Shown one piece after another: positions 41,871-51,197 of a stretch of DNA of 64,000 nt; positions within the stretch are counted from its first letter, which is position 1; each line of letters begins with the position of its first letter. The stretch is taken from contig BBMW01000002.1 in assembly GCA_000759755.1 (NCBI GenBank), forward strand, positions 186,001-250,000. Direction: 5' to 3'. This DNA comes from Citrobacter werkmanii NBRC 105721. Lineage in GTDB: Bacteria > Pseudomonadota > Gammaproteobacteria > Enterobacterales > Enterobacteriaceae. The notes beneath the pieces are model-generated. The model did no database searches. It was not told the origin of the DNA and saw nothing but the letters and a program-made list of their open reading frames with translations. The translations under genes were made by a program, and so were the position numbers.

Positions 41871-42434
41871 TTAGTGATCAATGTGTACATGTGTATGCGC
41901 TTCTTCAGTACCGCCAAACAGAAGTCTGGATTCAGATGGGGTTAAGAGTGGAATGACTTTTTCACCTTCAGTGAAGTAATACTGACCCTCGGTGTAACCA
42001 TGAGATTTCATTACTGAAGCCAACATCTTGTCGGCCACTACAATGGGAATAAAAACGCAGTATCCTTTTATGACGGCCTTCCAGTGCTGATTCCCTAGAG
42101 CATGACCTAATTCAAAAGCACGGGTGAGAAGGTCGGTAATTTTCTCTACGCCAAATAATCCAAGGTCAACAATCATCACGCGTCGGAGCTGTATTTTTAC
42201 AGTAAGTAAATAACGGTTATTTTTGTCATATAAAAGAATGTCGCCATCATTAAGACGGAGATGACGGTCCAGAGATAAACCGATATCGTAGCCGAATTGA
42301 CTTTTTTTACGGCAACGACTTTTTTGTGCTTCCCATTGCTCGAGTACCAGCACATCATGTTTAATACCCTCAGCAGAGAGGTCAAGCTCGCCACGAGAAT
42401 TGATATTCCCGAGAGTTTTTTCAATTAAGTACAT
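41871..42434 (-). CDS. ureE: Urease nickel metallochaperone UreE
   Basis: 187 residues from the ATG at 42434 (MYLIEKTLGNIN, with AGGA upstream). The N-terminal peptide-binding domain is followed by the metal-binding domain with the conserved His of the ELGHALGNQHW segment. The C-terminus ends in a His-rich tail, AHTHVHIDH (four His), that should bind Ni(II). It passes nickel to UreG. It begins 13 bases after ureC. Confidence 0.92.
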   Translation of the reverse strand: MYLIEKTLGNINSRGELDLSAEGIKHDVLVLEQWEAQKSRCRKKSQFGYDIGLSLDRHLRLNDGDILLYDKNNRYLLTVKIQLRRVMIVDLGLFGVEKITDLLTRAFELGHALGNQHWKAVIKGYCVFIPIVVADKMLASVMKSHGYTEGQYYFTEGEKVIPLLTPSESRLLFGGTEEAHTHVHIDH

Positions 42435-42447
42435 AGCTATTTTCCTA

Positions 42448-44166
42448 TTAACCAAAGAAATATTTTTGATTCATTACCGCAGTTTGAATGGGTTGGCAGG
42501 TTGCATGCACACCATCAACTTTGACGGCGAATGTCTCTGGGTTGACGTCAATTTTTGGGGTCGCATTATTTCTTATAAGGTCGTGTTTACTGATACTTCG
42601 ACAGTTTTGGACTGCGACAACCTGTCTTTCAAGGCCCGCTTTTTCTTTAACGTCATCATCAAAGGCTGCCTGTGATACGAAGGTAAGGCAGGTATCCTGT
42701 AGGGTTTTTCCCATTGCACCAAACATAGGGCGATAAAATACTGGCTGAGGAGTAGGCAGCGAAGCGTTAGGGTCACCCATTAAAGACCAGTTAATCATTC
42801 CCCCTTTAATAATGAGTTTTGGTTTGGCCCCAAAAAATTGTGGTTCCCAGAGTACCAGATCAGCCATTTTACCCACTTCAACAGAACCGATAATATGGCT
42901 GACGCCTTGCGTAATGGCCGGGTTAATCGTAATTTTTGCGACGTATCGGAGAACGCGGAAATTGTCATTATTTGGACTATCTTCCGGTAATTTTCCGCGA
43001 GCTACTTTCATGGCATGCGCGGTTTGAACCAGGCGAAGCCAGTTCTCGCCTACGCGTCCCATAGCTTGGGAATCGCTGGAGAACATCGATATTACACCCA
43101 TATCATGCAGGATATTTTCTGCTGCAATGGTCTCAGGACGAACACGGCTTTCTGCAAATGAAACATCGGCAGCCACGTTAGGATTGAGGTTGTGGCACAC
43201 CATAATCATATCGAACAGTTCTGCCTGGCTGTTGATCCCAAAAGGTAGCGTTGGATTGGTGGAACTTGGCAGAACATTTGGTTGGCTGGCGACCTTAATA
43301 ATATCCGGGGCATGACCACCGCCAGCGCCTTCTGTATGAAAAGTGTGAATTGTCCTTCCTTCAAAGGCGGCAATCGTATTCTCGACATATCCTGCTTCGT
43401 TGAGACTGTCAGTGTGTACAGAGACCTGAATATCCATAGCATCGGCGGTGCGAAGCGCATGTCGAAGCGCATTTGGTGTAGCGCCCCAGTCTTCATGTAC
43501 TTTTAGCCCAACAGCACCGGCAATGATTTGCTCTTCGAGAGGCGCTTTATTGTATGCATTGCCTTTGCCCAGGAGACCAATATTGACCGGAATTCCTTCC
43601 CATGCGCGTAACATAGCGCGCATATTCTTAGGACCGGCAGTCACTGTGGTTCCATTCGTACCATCAGTGGGTCCTATACCTCCACCGAAGAAGGTGGTAA
43701 CGCCGTTAGATAATGCCGCATAAGCTTGCTGAGGTGAGATGAGATGAATGTGGGAGTCGATGCCTGCCGCAGTCAGAATTAAATGCTCGCCTGAAATAGC
43801 ATCCGTGCTAAGTCCAACCGTCATCCCCGGCGTTACACCAGACATAATTGCGGGATTACCACTTTTACCAATACCCGAGATCAGCCCATCCTTGATGCCT
43901 ACATCCGCTTTAACTACACCAAGTTTTGCATCAACTATCGTGACATTTGTAATAACCAGATCGAGGACACCCAGGTCACGTGAATACTGATTATTCGCGC
44001 CCATTCCATCACGTAGAGATTTTCCTCCGCCATAGACTGATTCGTCACCATAACCACGTAAATCTTGTTCGATTTCAATATATAAATCAGTTTCGCCTAA
44101 ACGAATTTTATCACCGGTCGTAGGACCAAACAGACTGGAATATTCCTTTCTGGATATAGTTGGCAT
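42448..44166 (-). CDS. ureC: Urease alpha subunit (catalytic)
   Basis: 572 residues. All nickel-centre residues are present at the expected offset: His139 and His141 (GIDSHIHLI), the carbamylated Lys222 (GLKVHEDWG), His251 (VHTDS), His277 (HTFHTEG) and Asp365 ([14 protein letters not shown]). The flap Cys324-His325 is in MVCHNLNP. The protein should be active. It hydrolyses urea to ammonia and carbamate. The flap and C-terminal wording ([19 protein letters not shown]) resembles Yersinia more than Klebsiella urease. Confidence 0.97.
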   Translation of the reverse strand: MPTISRKEYSSLFGPTTGDKIRLGETDLYIEIEQDLRGYGDESVYGGGKSLRDGMGANNQYSRDLGVLDLVITNVTIVDAKLGVVKADVGIKDGLISGIGKSGNPAIMSGVTPGMTVGLSTDAISGEHLILTAAGIDSHIHLISPQQAYAALSNGVTTFFGGGIGPTDGTNGTTVTAGPKNMRAMLRAWEGIPVNIGLLGKGNAYNKAPLEEQIIAGAVGLKVHEDWGATPNALRHALRTADAMDIQVSVHTDSLNEAGYVENTIAAFEGRTIHTFHTEGAGGGHAPDIIKVASQPNVLPSSTNPTLPFGINSQAELFDMIMVCHNLNPNVAADVSFAESRVRPETIAAENILHDMGVISMFSSDSQAMGRVGENWLRLVQTAHAMKVARGKLPEDSPNNDNFRVLRYVAKITINPAITQGVSHIIGSVEVGKMADLVLWEPQFFGAKPKLIIKGGMINWSLMGDPNASLPTPQPVFYRPMFGAMGKTLQDTCLTFVSQAAFDDDVKEKAGLERQVVAVQNCRSISKHDLIRNNATPKIDVNPETFAVKVDGVHATCQPIQTAVMNQKYFFG

Positions 44167-44175
44167 AAGAGCTCC

Positions 44176-44604
44176 TTAGCTGGGATTGTTTGGCATTTTG
44201 AAGCCGGCTTGCCGGGCATTATCAATAAGTGATTTCAGTTTTATTGGATCATTTATGACGTCAGCGAGCTGTTGACCGGTCATATCGACAAGATTATTAA
44301 AGCCAAAAATATCGTTATTACCACTATAGGGGATGAGTTCTACCTCTATTTCATCACCCGGTTCAAAACGTATTGCGGTCGTGGCCGTAATATTTAAACG
44401 TTTACCCAGTGCACTTTCACGATCAAACTCTAGTTCTTTGTTAACCTCAAAAAAATGAAAATGTGAGCCTACCTGAACAGGGCGATCTCCCGTATTCTTG
44501 ACACGTACTTTTGTTACAGGTTTCTCTGTATTAAATGAAACAGGAGTATCGTTTAAAACGTAGCCACCATAGGGTACAGGTATTGCGTTTTTATCTTCAG
44601 GCAT
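44176..44604 (-). CDS. ureB: Urease beta subunit
   Basis: 142 residues, slightly extended at both ends compared with the short ~105-residue Klebsiella form, as in Yersinia. Core motifs are VKNTGDRPVQVGSHFHFFEVN and a gene-family-typical RFEPGDEIEVELIPY. It is a structural subunit. It is flanked by ureA (18-base gap) and ureC (9-base gap). Confidence 0.95.
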   Translation of the reverse strand: MPEDKNAIPVPYGGYVLNDTPVSFNTEKPVTKVRVKNTGDRPVQVGSHFHFFEVNKELEFDRESALGKRLNITATTAIRFEPGDEIEVELIPYSGNNDIFGFNNLVDMTGQQLADVINDPIKLKSLIDNARQAGFKMPNNPS

Positions 44605-44622
44605 AGTTCGTTTCTCCTGCCA

Positions 44623-44925
44623 TTAACGAATAGGATCGTGCACAGTTATCAGTCTGCTGCCATCGGTAAAAATAGCTTCAACCTGTATTTGTGGGATAAG
44701 AGCTGCGACACCTTCCATGACATCATCTTTACTCAGAATATCTCTTGATTTATTCATAACGGTTTCCAGATCATTTCCTTCTCTGGCACTCTCCATGGCT
44801 GTTGACGCAATAATAGCAACGGCTTCTGGATAATTTAGTTTTATTCCTTTTTCTTTTCTGCTTTGAGCCACACTGGCAAGTGAATAAATCATTATTTTCT
44901 CTATTTCTCTGGGGCTAAGTTTCAT
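44623..44925 (-). CDS. ureA: Urease gamma subunit
   Basis: 100 residues, full length: MKLSPREIEKIMIYSLASVA through TVHDPIR, the standard UreA terminus. It is a structural subunit. The start lies three bases after the amt stop, with GGAG overlapping that junction, so amt and ureA are almost certainly cotranscribed. Confidence 0.97.
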   Translation of the reverse strand: MKLSPREIEKIMIYSLASVAQSRKEKGIKLNYPEAVAIIASTAMESAREGNDLETVMNKSRDILSKDDVMEGVAALIPQIQVEAIFTDGSRLITVHDPIR

Positions 44926-44928
44926 TAA

Positions 44929-46188
44929 TTACTCCTTACCTGAAGGGGCATATGCATCTTCGCCAAATGCTGAATAATCAGGAGATTGGCGCGCGTCATT
45001 GATTGAAATCCGCACCGGGGTAACTTTGTTAATTATCCATAAAATGAGCAGAGTAAAGATAAAAGACCATATGCTGGTAATCAGTACTGCGGCGAGTTGT
45101 TTCGCCACCTGTAATATTCCACCACCTTCCAGCAATCCTGATGGCCCTTTGCTGTTCCAGGCCTGAGAAGCAAAAACACCGAGTAAAATAGAACCAGTAA
45201 TGCCACCCATACCATGTACGCCAAAAACGTCCAGTGCATCGTCGACATATTTTTTAACGAGCAGTGCGCAGTAATAGCAGATAAAACCAGCAATAATGCC
45301 AATAAATGCGGCAGATTCAATTGAAACATATCCTGCTGCAGGTGTTATGGTGGCTAGACCTGCGACGGCCCCGGTCAGGAAACCTACGAACTTAGGTTTG
45401 CCGGTGTGCATTTTCTCAATTAATAGCCATGTTGCTCCCGCAAAAGCAGCAGCAATATCGGTGGTGACAAAAGCGGAAACGGTAATAGTGTTAACCTGCA
45501 ATTCTGATCCAGCGTTAAAACCATACCAGCCAAACCAGAGCAATCCTGCACCCAGAGCGATATAAGGAATGTTATGGCTACCATCGGGTTGAATCACTCG
45601 TCGCCCAACGTATAAAGCGGAAGCCAGTGCCGCGAATCCGGCTGTTGCATGGACGACAATACCACCGGCAAAATCAACCACACCCCATTTAGCCATTACG
45701 CCTTGTGGGCTCCAGACCATATGCACAAACGGACAGTAAACGAATAATGTCCATAGAGTAATAAATATCAGATATGCCTTGAATTTTACTCTACCAACAA
45801 AAGCGCCAGTAATCAGGGCTGGGGTGATAATAGCGAACATCATTTGGTAAACAAAATGGACCAGAAGGGGGATCCCTGCATTATTACCGGTAAACAGCGT
45901 GTTGGCATTGATATTATGTAAAAAAGCATAGTGAAGTGGATCGCCGATAATACCATTAAGACTAGGGCCGAAGGCTAAAGAATAACCGACAGAAAACCAC
46001 AGTATTGCTACCCAGCTCATCGATACAAAACTTTGGAACATAATGGTGAGTATGCCTTTACGCTGGACTAAACCACCGTAAAAAAAAGCAAGCCCCGGTG
46101 TCATTAACATGACCAGACTAGTGCACAACAGCATAAATGCTGTATTAGCTGGATCCAGTATCTGAAACTGTACAGGTAATATTCCCAT
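44929..46188 (-). CDS. amt: Ammonium transporter, Amt/MEP/Rh family
   Basis: 419 residues with eleven predicted helices. The twin His that line the pore are in VVHATAGFAAL (His180) and VFGVHGMGG (His325), and the essential Asp is in WGVVDFAGG. No long cleavable signal peptide is seen, unlike E. coli AmtB, and no glnK neighbours it. Being first in the urease run suggests movement of ammonia made by urease, possibly outward to the periplasm, rather than nitrogen scavenging. The 96 bases before it follow hdeB directly. Confidence 0.93.
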   Translation of the reverse strand: MGILPVQFQILDPANTAFMLLCTSLVMLMTPGLAFFYGGLVQRKGILTIMFQSFVSMSWVAILWFSVGYSLAFGPSLNGIIGDPLHYAFLHNINANTLFTGNNAGIPLLVHFVYQMMFAIITPALITGAFVGRVKFKAYLIFITLWTLFVYCPFVHMVWSPQGVMAKWGVVDFAGGIVVHATAGFAALASALYVGRRVIQPDGSHNIPYIALGAGLLWFGWYGFNAGSELQVNTITVSAFVTTDIAAAFAGATWLLIEKMHTGKPKFVGFLTGAVAGLATITPAAGYVSIESAAFIGIIAGFICYYCALLVKKYVDDALDVFGVHGMGGITGSILLGVFASQAWNSKGPSGLLEGGGILQVAKQLAAVLITSIWSFIFTLLILWIINKVTPVRISINDARQSPDYSAFGEDAYAPSGKE

Positions 46189-46284
46189 ATACCCTGTGCC
46201 CCTTGCTTAAGGTTTAGAAAGATGATGTGCTTTAGCTATTCTGAGTACGAAGGGCTAATCACTACTTGTTGTTTTGACAGATAA

Positions 46285-46575
46285 TTATCTATCTTTGAAT
46301 GAATACAATTTTAATTGCGGGTTATGTTTGCAATATTCAATAACTTGTGGAATGCTGGTAAGATCTGTTTCATTCAAAGAGACAGAGTCTCCTCCTTTAT
46401 AAACCGTTTCTTCATTAAGCATCCACCATGCGACAGGAAGCATTGCTTTGGGATTCAGATTGATAAACTCCTGACAGGTCATTTTGTCAGGACTGTTTTC
46501 TGCCGAATGCGCCAATGGGATACTTAACATTAATAATGATAATAGAGGAGTTAATGTGATGAGTACGCGTTTCAT
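46285..46575 (-). CDS. hdeB: Acid-activated periplasmic chaperone HdeB
   Basis: 96 residues with a signal peptide (cleavage near SLAHSA). The mature part has the HdeA/B fold signature MTCQEFINLNPKAMLPVAWW with two Cys (in MTCQEF and EYCKH) expected to form the conserved disulfide. It protects periplasmic proteins at moderately low pH. It is 109 bases after hdeA on the same strand. Confidence 0.92.
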   Translation of the reverse strand: MKRVLITLTPLLSLLMLSIPLAHSAENSPDKMTCQEFINLNPKAMLPVAWWMLNEETVYKGGDSVSLNETDLTSIPQVIEYCKHNPQLKLYSFKDR

Positions 46576-46611
46576 ATATAACCTCGCGGTGTATTGAATC
46601 AGATTTATTTA

Positions 46612-46648
46612 CTGAAGCGGGAACTGCTGGGGACAGCCCTCGCTTCAG
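46612..46648 (-). other. Intercistronic hairpin between hdeA and hdeB
   Basis: CTGAAGCG and CGCTTCAG pair perfectly around a partly paired 21-base interior. It lies between the two hde stop/start sites without a following T-run. It could stabilise the hdeA message or modulate read-through into hdeB and the urease run. Confidence 0.5.
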
Positions 46649-46684
46649 GGATATCAATAAATAAAGTTATTGGTGTTGGCTTTA

Positions 46685-46999
46685 CTACAGATCCTTTTTG
46701 ATTTTGTCCCACTCACTGTCGGCTTTTTTCTTAAAATTGGCTTTTTTATCCTGCATACATGCCTGAACTAGCGCAGGAGTAACAGTTTCAACGCCTTTAA
46801 CATCCAGTACCGCATCTTCCGGTTTGTCTTTCTTATTCAGGGCCTCAGCAAAGCCAACTACGGTGGGTTGGAAGGTGGCGTCTGTGGCAAGAAAATCTTC
46901 ACATGTCCACTGGCTGACTGGTTTGTGACTATCAGCCGCCTGACTTAGCGCAGGGATAATGAGTAGAGAGCCAATGACAATGCTTAATGTTTTATTCAT
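46685..46999 (-). CDS. hdeA: Acid-activated periplasmic chaperone HdeA
   Basis: 104 residues, collinear with E. coli HdeA (WTCEDFLATDATFQPTVVGFAEALN, then VTPALVQACMQDKKANFK). The signal peptide ends near SQAA. The two Cys form the disulfide that keeps the fold. It dissociates into active monomers near pH 2–3 and binds unfolded proteins. It is first in the minus-strand run hdeA-hdeB-amt-ure, divergent from hdeD. Confidence 0.95.
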   Translation of the reverse strand: MNKTLSIVIGSLLIIPALSQAADSHKPVSQWTCEDFLATDATFQPTVVGFAEALNKKDKPEDAVLDVKGVETVTPALVQACMQDKKANFKKKADSEWDKIKKDL

Positions 47000-47159
47000 C
47001 TAAGGTACCTCTTGTTGTATCAATTAATATCGACGGGTGGAAAGTCTCATTGCGACTATTAATATATATCCTGGAACCGCATAAATGTCATATTTTGAAT
47101 AAAACCGATTTTTTTATATGCCCAGTATTTTCTTTTTATTTTAAAGGGTTGCGCTTTGT

Positions 47160-47179
47160 TTAGGATGAAGTTATCAGAC
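47160..47179 (+). promoter_or_regulatory. GAD-box-like site in the hdeA/hdeD intergenic region
   Basis: TTAGGATGAAGTTATCAGAC keeps the TTAGGAT core and the GTTAT of the GadE box (13 of 20 positions). It lies between the divergent hdeA and hdeD genes, where E. coli GadE also acts. Confidence 0.5.
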
Positions 47180-47264
47180 TATATTATTAACGATGTGTTA
47201 TTTATTAATGATATTTAGCATAAATTAATGTTGTCAGTAGAAATCTGGCTAACAGGAGAAGCAA

Positions 47265-47834
47265 ATGTTAAATGTGACACGAGATATTTTATCTAAGCTT
47301 GACGATGACGTGCTGGTTAAACAGCGGAGATTTCTTAAGTTTCTGGCATGCCTGATGTTCTTAGGTGGTATACTTTTTATTCTTTTTCCGTATGTATCCG
47401 GAGGTGTACTGAGTATTATTGTCGGCGTAATTTTGATGTGTAGCGGTGTGGCATTGGCGATAGGTATGTTTAAGAACAGAGTGCATAACTTTTGGCCCGT
47501 TGTTTCTGGGGTAGTCATCAGTATTGCATATTTTTTGATGGGCTATTTTTTCATTACGGCACCCGAGTTGGGAATTTTTGCTATTGCAACCTTTTTAGCA
47601 TGTCTGTTTTGTCTGGGAGGCGTTATTCGACTGACCACATTTTTTAAGTGGCGTAAAGATAAAAAAGTATGGTTGCAAGGGGTGATCGGTATTTTGGATC
47701 TTTTTATTGCATGGTGTTTTATTACTGCTGCACCGCAGGCATCGATTTATATGGTGTCAATGGTAACGGGTATTGAACTAATGTTGAGTGGGATTAGCTG
47801 TGTATTTATTGCCAATCAGTTTCGTAAGCCATAG
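47265..47834 (+). CDS. hdeD: Acid-resistance membrane protein HdeD
   Basis: 189 residues, six helices arranged as repeats (for example ILSIIVGVILMCSGVALAIG, FFITAPELGIFAIATFLACL). Collinear with E. coli HdeD (190 aa), including the HNFWPVVSG segment. It is divergent from hdeA with 265 bases between. It contributes to acid resistance at high cell density in E. coli. Mechanism unknown. Confidence 0.93.
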   Translation: MLNVTRDILSKLDDDVLVKQRRFLKFLACLMFLGGILFILFPYVSGGVLSIIVGVILMCSGVALAIGMFKNRVHNFWPVVSGVVISIAYFLMGYFFITAPELGIFAIATFLACLFCLGGVIRLTTFFKWRKDKKVWLQGVIGILDLFIAWCFITAAPQASIYMVSMVTGIELMLSGISCVFIANQFRKP

Positions 47835-47890
47835 CATTACAGCCTCAGATAATGTTATCACCAGGCCCCGGTAACGGGGTCATTAAGATA

Positions 47891-47915
47891 TAAAAAAACT
47901 GCCCTTGCGGGCAGT
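47891..47915 (-). terminator. mdtF terminator
   Basis: On the minus strand ACTGCCC pairs with GGGCAGT around GCAA and ends in TTTTTTT. It lies about 120 bases beyond the mdtF stop, so it probably terminates the gadE-crcB-mdtEF run. Confidence 0.78.
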
Positions 47916-48035
47916 AAAAATGGAAGCATAGCTAAATGTGTTCTCAGGGGGCAGTATGTGCTGATGCCTATATAATCATAAATAATCTCGTGATATATTT
48001 CAAAAACTATCGTAATTACATTTTATAAATATATC

Positions 48036-51000
48036 CTAATCATTATTCCTGGCTCCTGTGGTTGTGGCTATTTTAGCGAATAAACGATGTATAACAATAA
48101 AGAATACGGGAACAAAAAATATCGCCAGGATGGTTGCTGCTATCATCCCGCCCATAACTCCTGTTCCTACCGCATTTTGCGCACCCGAGCCCGCACCATG
48201 GCTGATAACCAATGGAAGCACGCCAAGAATGAATGCCAGAGAGGTCATCAGGATCGGCCTTAGGCGCATACGTGCTGCATCCAATGTTGCTTCGATATCG
48301 CTTTTCCCCTGTTTTTGCATAATCTCAACGGCAAATTCCACAATCAAAATTGCATTTTTGGCGGATAACCCAATCGTGGTCAAAAGACCTACCTGAAAAT
48401 AAACATCATTGGTTAATCCGCGTAGCCAGGTCGCTAGCAAGGCTCCAACAATACCAAGTGGAACAACCAGCATTACGGCAAATGGAATTGACCAGCTTTC
48501 ATAGAGTGCAGCCAGACACAGAAAAACAACAATGATTGAAATAAAGTACAGCATAGGGGCCTGGTCGGTGGATAAGCGCTCCTGATAAGACATTCCTGTC
48601 CAGTCATATCCAATACCAGCAGGTAGCTTTTCGATGAGCGAGACCATAAATGCCATGGCATCACCGGTACTTTTACCTGGCGCGGCTTCGCCAAGAATCT
48701 CCATCGAAGGAGAACCGTTATAGCGTTCAAGACGCGGTGATCCATAGGTCCATTCTGTATAGGCAAAAGCGCTAAACGGAACCATATCACCTGATGCGTT
48801 ACGAACATACCAACTATTAATATTTTCCGGCAACATGCGGTAGGGGATGGCGGCCTGCACAAAGACCTTTTTGACGCGTCCGTTATCCAGAAAGTCGTTG
48901 ACGTAGCTGCTACCAAAAGCGGTTGAGATCGTTTGATTAATATCGCTAAGAGAGACTCCCATCGATTCTGCTTTTGCTGCATTGACCTGTACCCTGAACA
49001 TGGGGGTATCCTCCAGTCCATTGGGGCGAACGCCGACTACCTGTTCGGGATGCTGTTTTGCCATTCCGAGGAGCTGATTTCTTGCCTGAGTGAGTTTTTG
49101 ATGACCCAGACTGGCTTTATCAATAAGTTCCAGATCAAACCCTGAGGCCGTTCCTAGTTCGGGTACGGCGGGTAGATTGAAAGGATAGACGATAGCCTGA
49201 TTGATTGTACTTAGTGCTTTAGCCGCACGTTGAATAATTGCATTAATACCGTCAGTACTGGCTGTGCGCTCAGACCAGGGCTTCAGGCTGACAAAAGCCA
49301 GACCGTTGTTCTGACCTTGTCCACTGAATCCAAAACCGCTAACCGTAAAGACAGATTCCACATTCTTTTTTTCCTGTTCCAGGTAGTAGCGGTTTATATC
49401 TGCAAGTACCTGATTGGTTTTTACCAGCGTCGCGCCAGGCGGCAACTGGGCCATGGTTAGCAAAACGCCCTGATCTTCCTCAGGTAAAAACGAGGTCGGA
49501 ATGCGCAGAAAAAGCACTATCATGGTAATAATAATCAGCAAATACAGAAAGATATATCGAGACGTTACTCGCACTATTTTGCGTGTACTGTCGCTGTAAT
49601 GTTGAGTAAAACGCTCAAAATACTGGTTAAACAACGCGAAAAAACGTGGTGGAGAGTGGGGGGAATCTGGATGAACCGGCTTGATCAATGTGGCGCACAG
49701 TGCGGGTGTTAATGACAATGCGGTTAATAAGGAAAGCGCCATGGCGGCAACAATAGTCACTGAGAAATGCCGGTATATTTCTCCGGTGGAACCACCCAGT
49801 AACGCCATTGGTATGAATACAGCCGAGAGGACAAGAACAATTCCCACCAGTGCCCCCTGAATTTGCAACATCGATTTATGTGTGGCTTCTTTTGGCGAAA
49901 GGTGTTCTTCGGCCATCACACGTTCAACATTTTCGACAACCACAATAGCATCATCAACAAGCAGGCCAATAGCCAGAACAAGGCCAAACATGGTCAGAGT
50001 ATTGATGGTAAAGCCGGCTACAGCGAGCACTGCAAATGTGCCTAATATCACAACAGGGACTGCAATTGTTGGAATAAGTGTTGCCCGAAAATTTTGTAAG
50101 AATAGATACATAACGATGAAAACTAAAACAATGGCTTCAACCAGCGTTTTAACTACTTCTTGTATCGATATCTGAATAAAAGGGGTTGTGTCATAGGGAT
50201 AAACTGTTTTGAGCCCAGAGGGAAACCAGGGTGAAAGTCGGGATATTTCCTCTTTTACTAATTTGGCGGTATCAAGGGCATTCGCGCCAGTCGCTAATTT
50301 AATCGCAATTCCTGCTGCGGGGTTCCCATTATACTTCGCAACCGTGCCGTAACTTTCAGCGCCCAGCTCAATATGGGCAACGTCGTTCAGGGTGACTCGT
50401 GATCCATCCTGTTGAACTTTCAGAAGAATATTTCCAAACTCCTCAGCATTTTGCAGTCGGGTCTGAACGATAATGGAGGCATTCAGTTGCTGATTCTTCG
50501 CCTGAGGCGCACCACCTAATTGCCCTCCGGATATTTGGTTATTTTGTACTTTGACTTTTTGAATGATGTCCTGAGGGACAAGCTGGTATTGATTCAGTTT
50601 TACTGGATCGAGCCAAATACGCATGGCATGCTGTGAACCAAATAACTGAATGCTACCCACTCCTGCGATTCTACTGAGAGGATCTTTGATATTTGACGCG
50701 ACATAATCGGCAATATCGTATTGGTTAAGCGAACCATCATCTGAAATAAATGCGGCAACAAGTAAAATGTTGCTACTTGCTTTATCAACACTGATACCTT
50801 GTTGTTGTACTTGCTGTGGAAGTGACGGCATCGCCAACTGGAGCTTATTTTGTACCTGGACCTGAGCGATATCTGGATTGGTTCCCGATTCGAACGTGAG
50901 GGTCATGACCGCATTACCGGAGGCATCGCTGGTAGAGGACATATACATTAATCCATCCAGGCCATTCATATTCTGTTCAATAATCTGCGTCACCGAGTTT

Positions 51001-51173
51001 TGCACGGTCTGTGCATCCGCGCCTGGGTAAGTCGCGGTGATGGTTATCGCAGGTGGAGCAATGCTGGGGTATTGGGCGATGGGCAATTGAGTGATGGCAA
51101 TAATGCCGCTTAACATCATGATAATAGCAAGAACCCAGGCGAAGACTGGGCGCTCAATAAAAAAATTCGCCAT
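48036..51173 (-). CDS. mdtF: RND multidrug efflux pump, MdtF-like
   Basis: 1045 residues, a full HAE1-family RND pump with twelve helices. The proton-relay Asp pair in TM4 is within [18 protein letters not shown]. The porter repeats are intact ([20 protein letters not shown], and the second half [14 protein letters not shown]-like region). It works with MdtE and TolC to export drugs and bile-type compounds. It follows mdtE by 24 bases. E. coli MdtF is slightly shorter (1037 aa). Location after gadE supports MdtF over AcrB. Confidence 0.9.
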   Translation of the reverse strand: MANFFIERPVFAWVLAIIMMLSGIIAITQLPIAQYPSIAPPAITITATYPGADAQTVQNSVTQIIEQNMNGLDGLMYMSSTSDASGNAVMTLTFESGTNPDIAQVQVQNKLQLAMPSLPQQVQQQGISVDKASSNILLVAAFISDDGSLNQYDIADYVASNIKDPLSRIAGVGSIQLFGSQHAMRIWLDPVKLNQYQLVPQDIIQKVKVQNNQISGGQLGGAPQAKNQQLNASIIVQTRLQNAEEFGNILLKVQQDGSRVTLNDVAHIELGAESYGTVAKYNGNPAAGIAIKLATGANALDTAKLVKEEISRLSPWFPSGLKTVYPYDTTPFIQISIQEVVKTLVEAIVLVFIVMYLFLQNFRATLIPTIAVPVVILGTFAVLAVAGFTINTLTMFGLVLAIGLLVDDAIVVVENVERVMAEEHLSPKEATHKSMLQIQGALVGIVLVLSAVFIPMALLGGSTGEIYRHFSVTIVAAMALSLLTALSLTPALCATLIKPVHPDSPHSPPRFFALFNQYFERFTQHYSDSTRKIVRVTSRYIFLYLLIIITMIVLFLRIPTSFLPEEDQGVLLTMAQLPPGATLVKTNQVLADINRYYLEQEKKNVESVFTVSGFGFSGQGQNNGLAFVSLKPWSERTASTDGINAIIQRAAKALSTINQAIVYPFNLPAVPELGTASGFDLELIDKASLGHQKLTQARNQLLGMAKQHPEQVVGVRPNGLEDTPMFRVQVNAAKAESMGVSLSDINQTISTAFGSSYVNDFLDNGRVKKVFVQAAIPYRMLPENINSWYVRNASGDMVPFSAFAYTEWTYGSPRLERYNGSPSMEILGEAAPGKSTGDAMAFMVSLIEKLPAGIGYDWTGMSYQERLSTDQAPMLYFISIIVVFLCLAALYESWSIPFAVMLVVPLGIVGALLATWLRGLTNDVYFQVGLLTTIGLSAKNAILIVEFAVEIMQKQGKSDIEATLDAARMRLRPILMTSLAFILGVLPLVISHGAGSGAQNAVGTGVMGGMIAATILAIFFVPVFFIVIHRLFAKIATTTGARNND

Positions 51174-51197
51174 AGGGAAGACTCCTGTTACCCGGCC

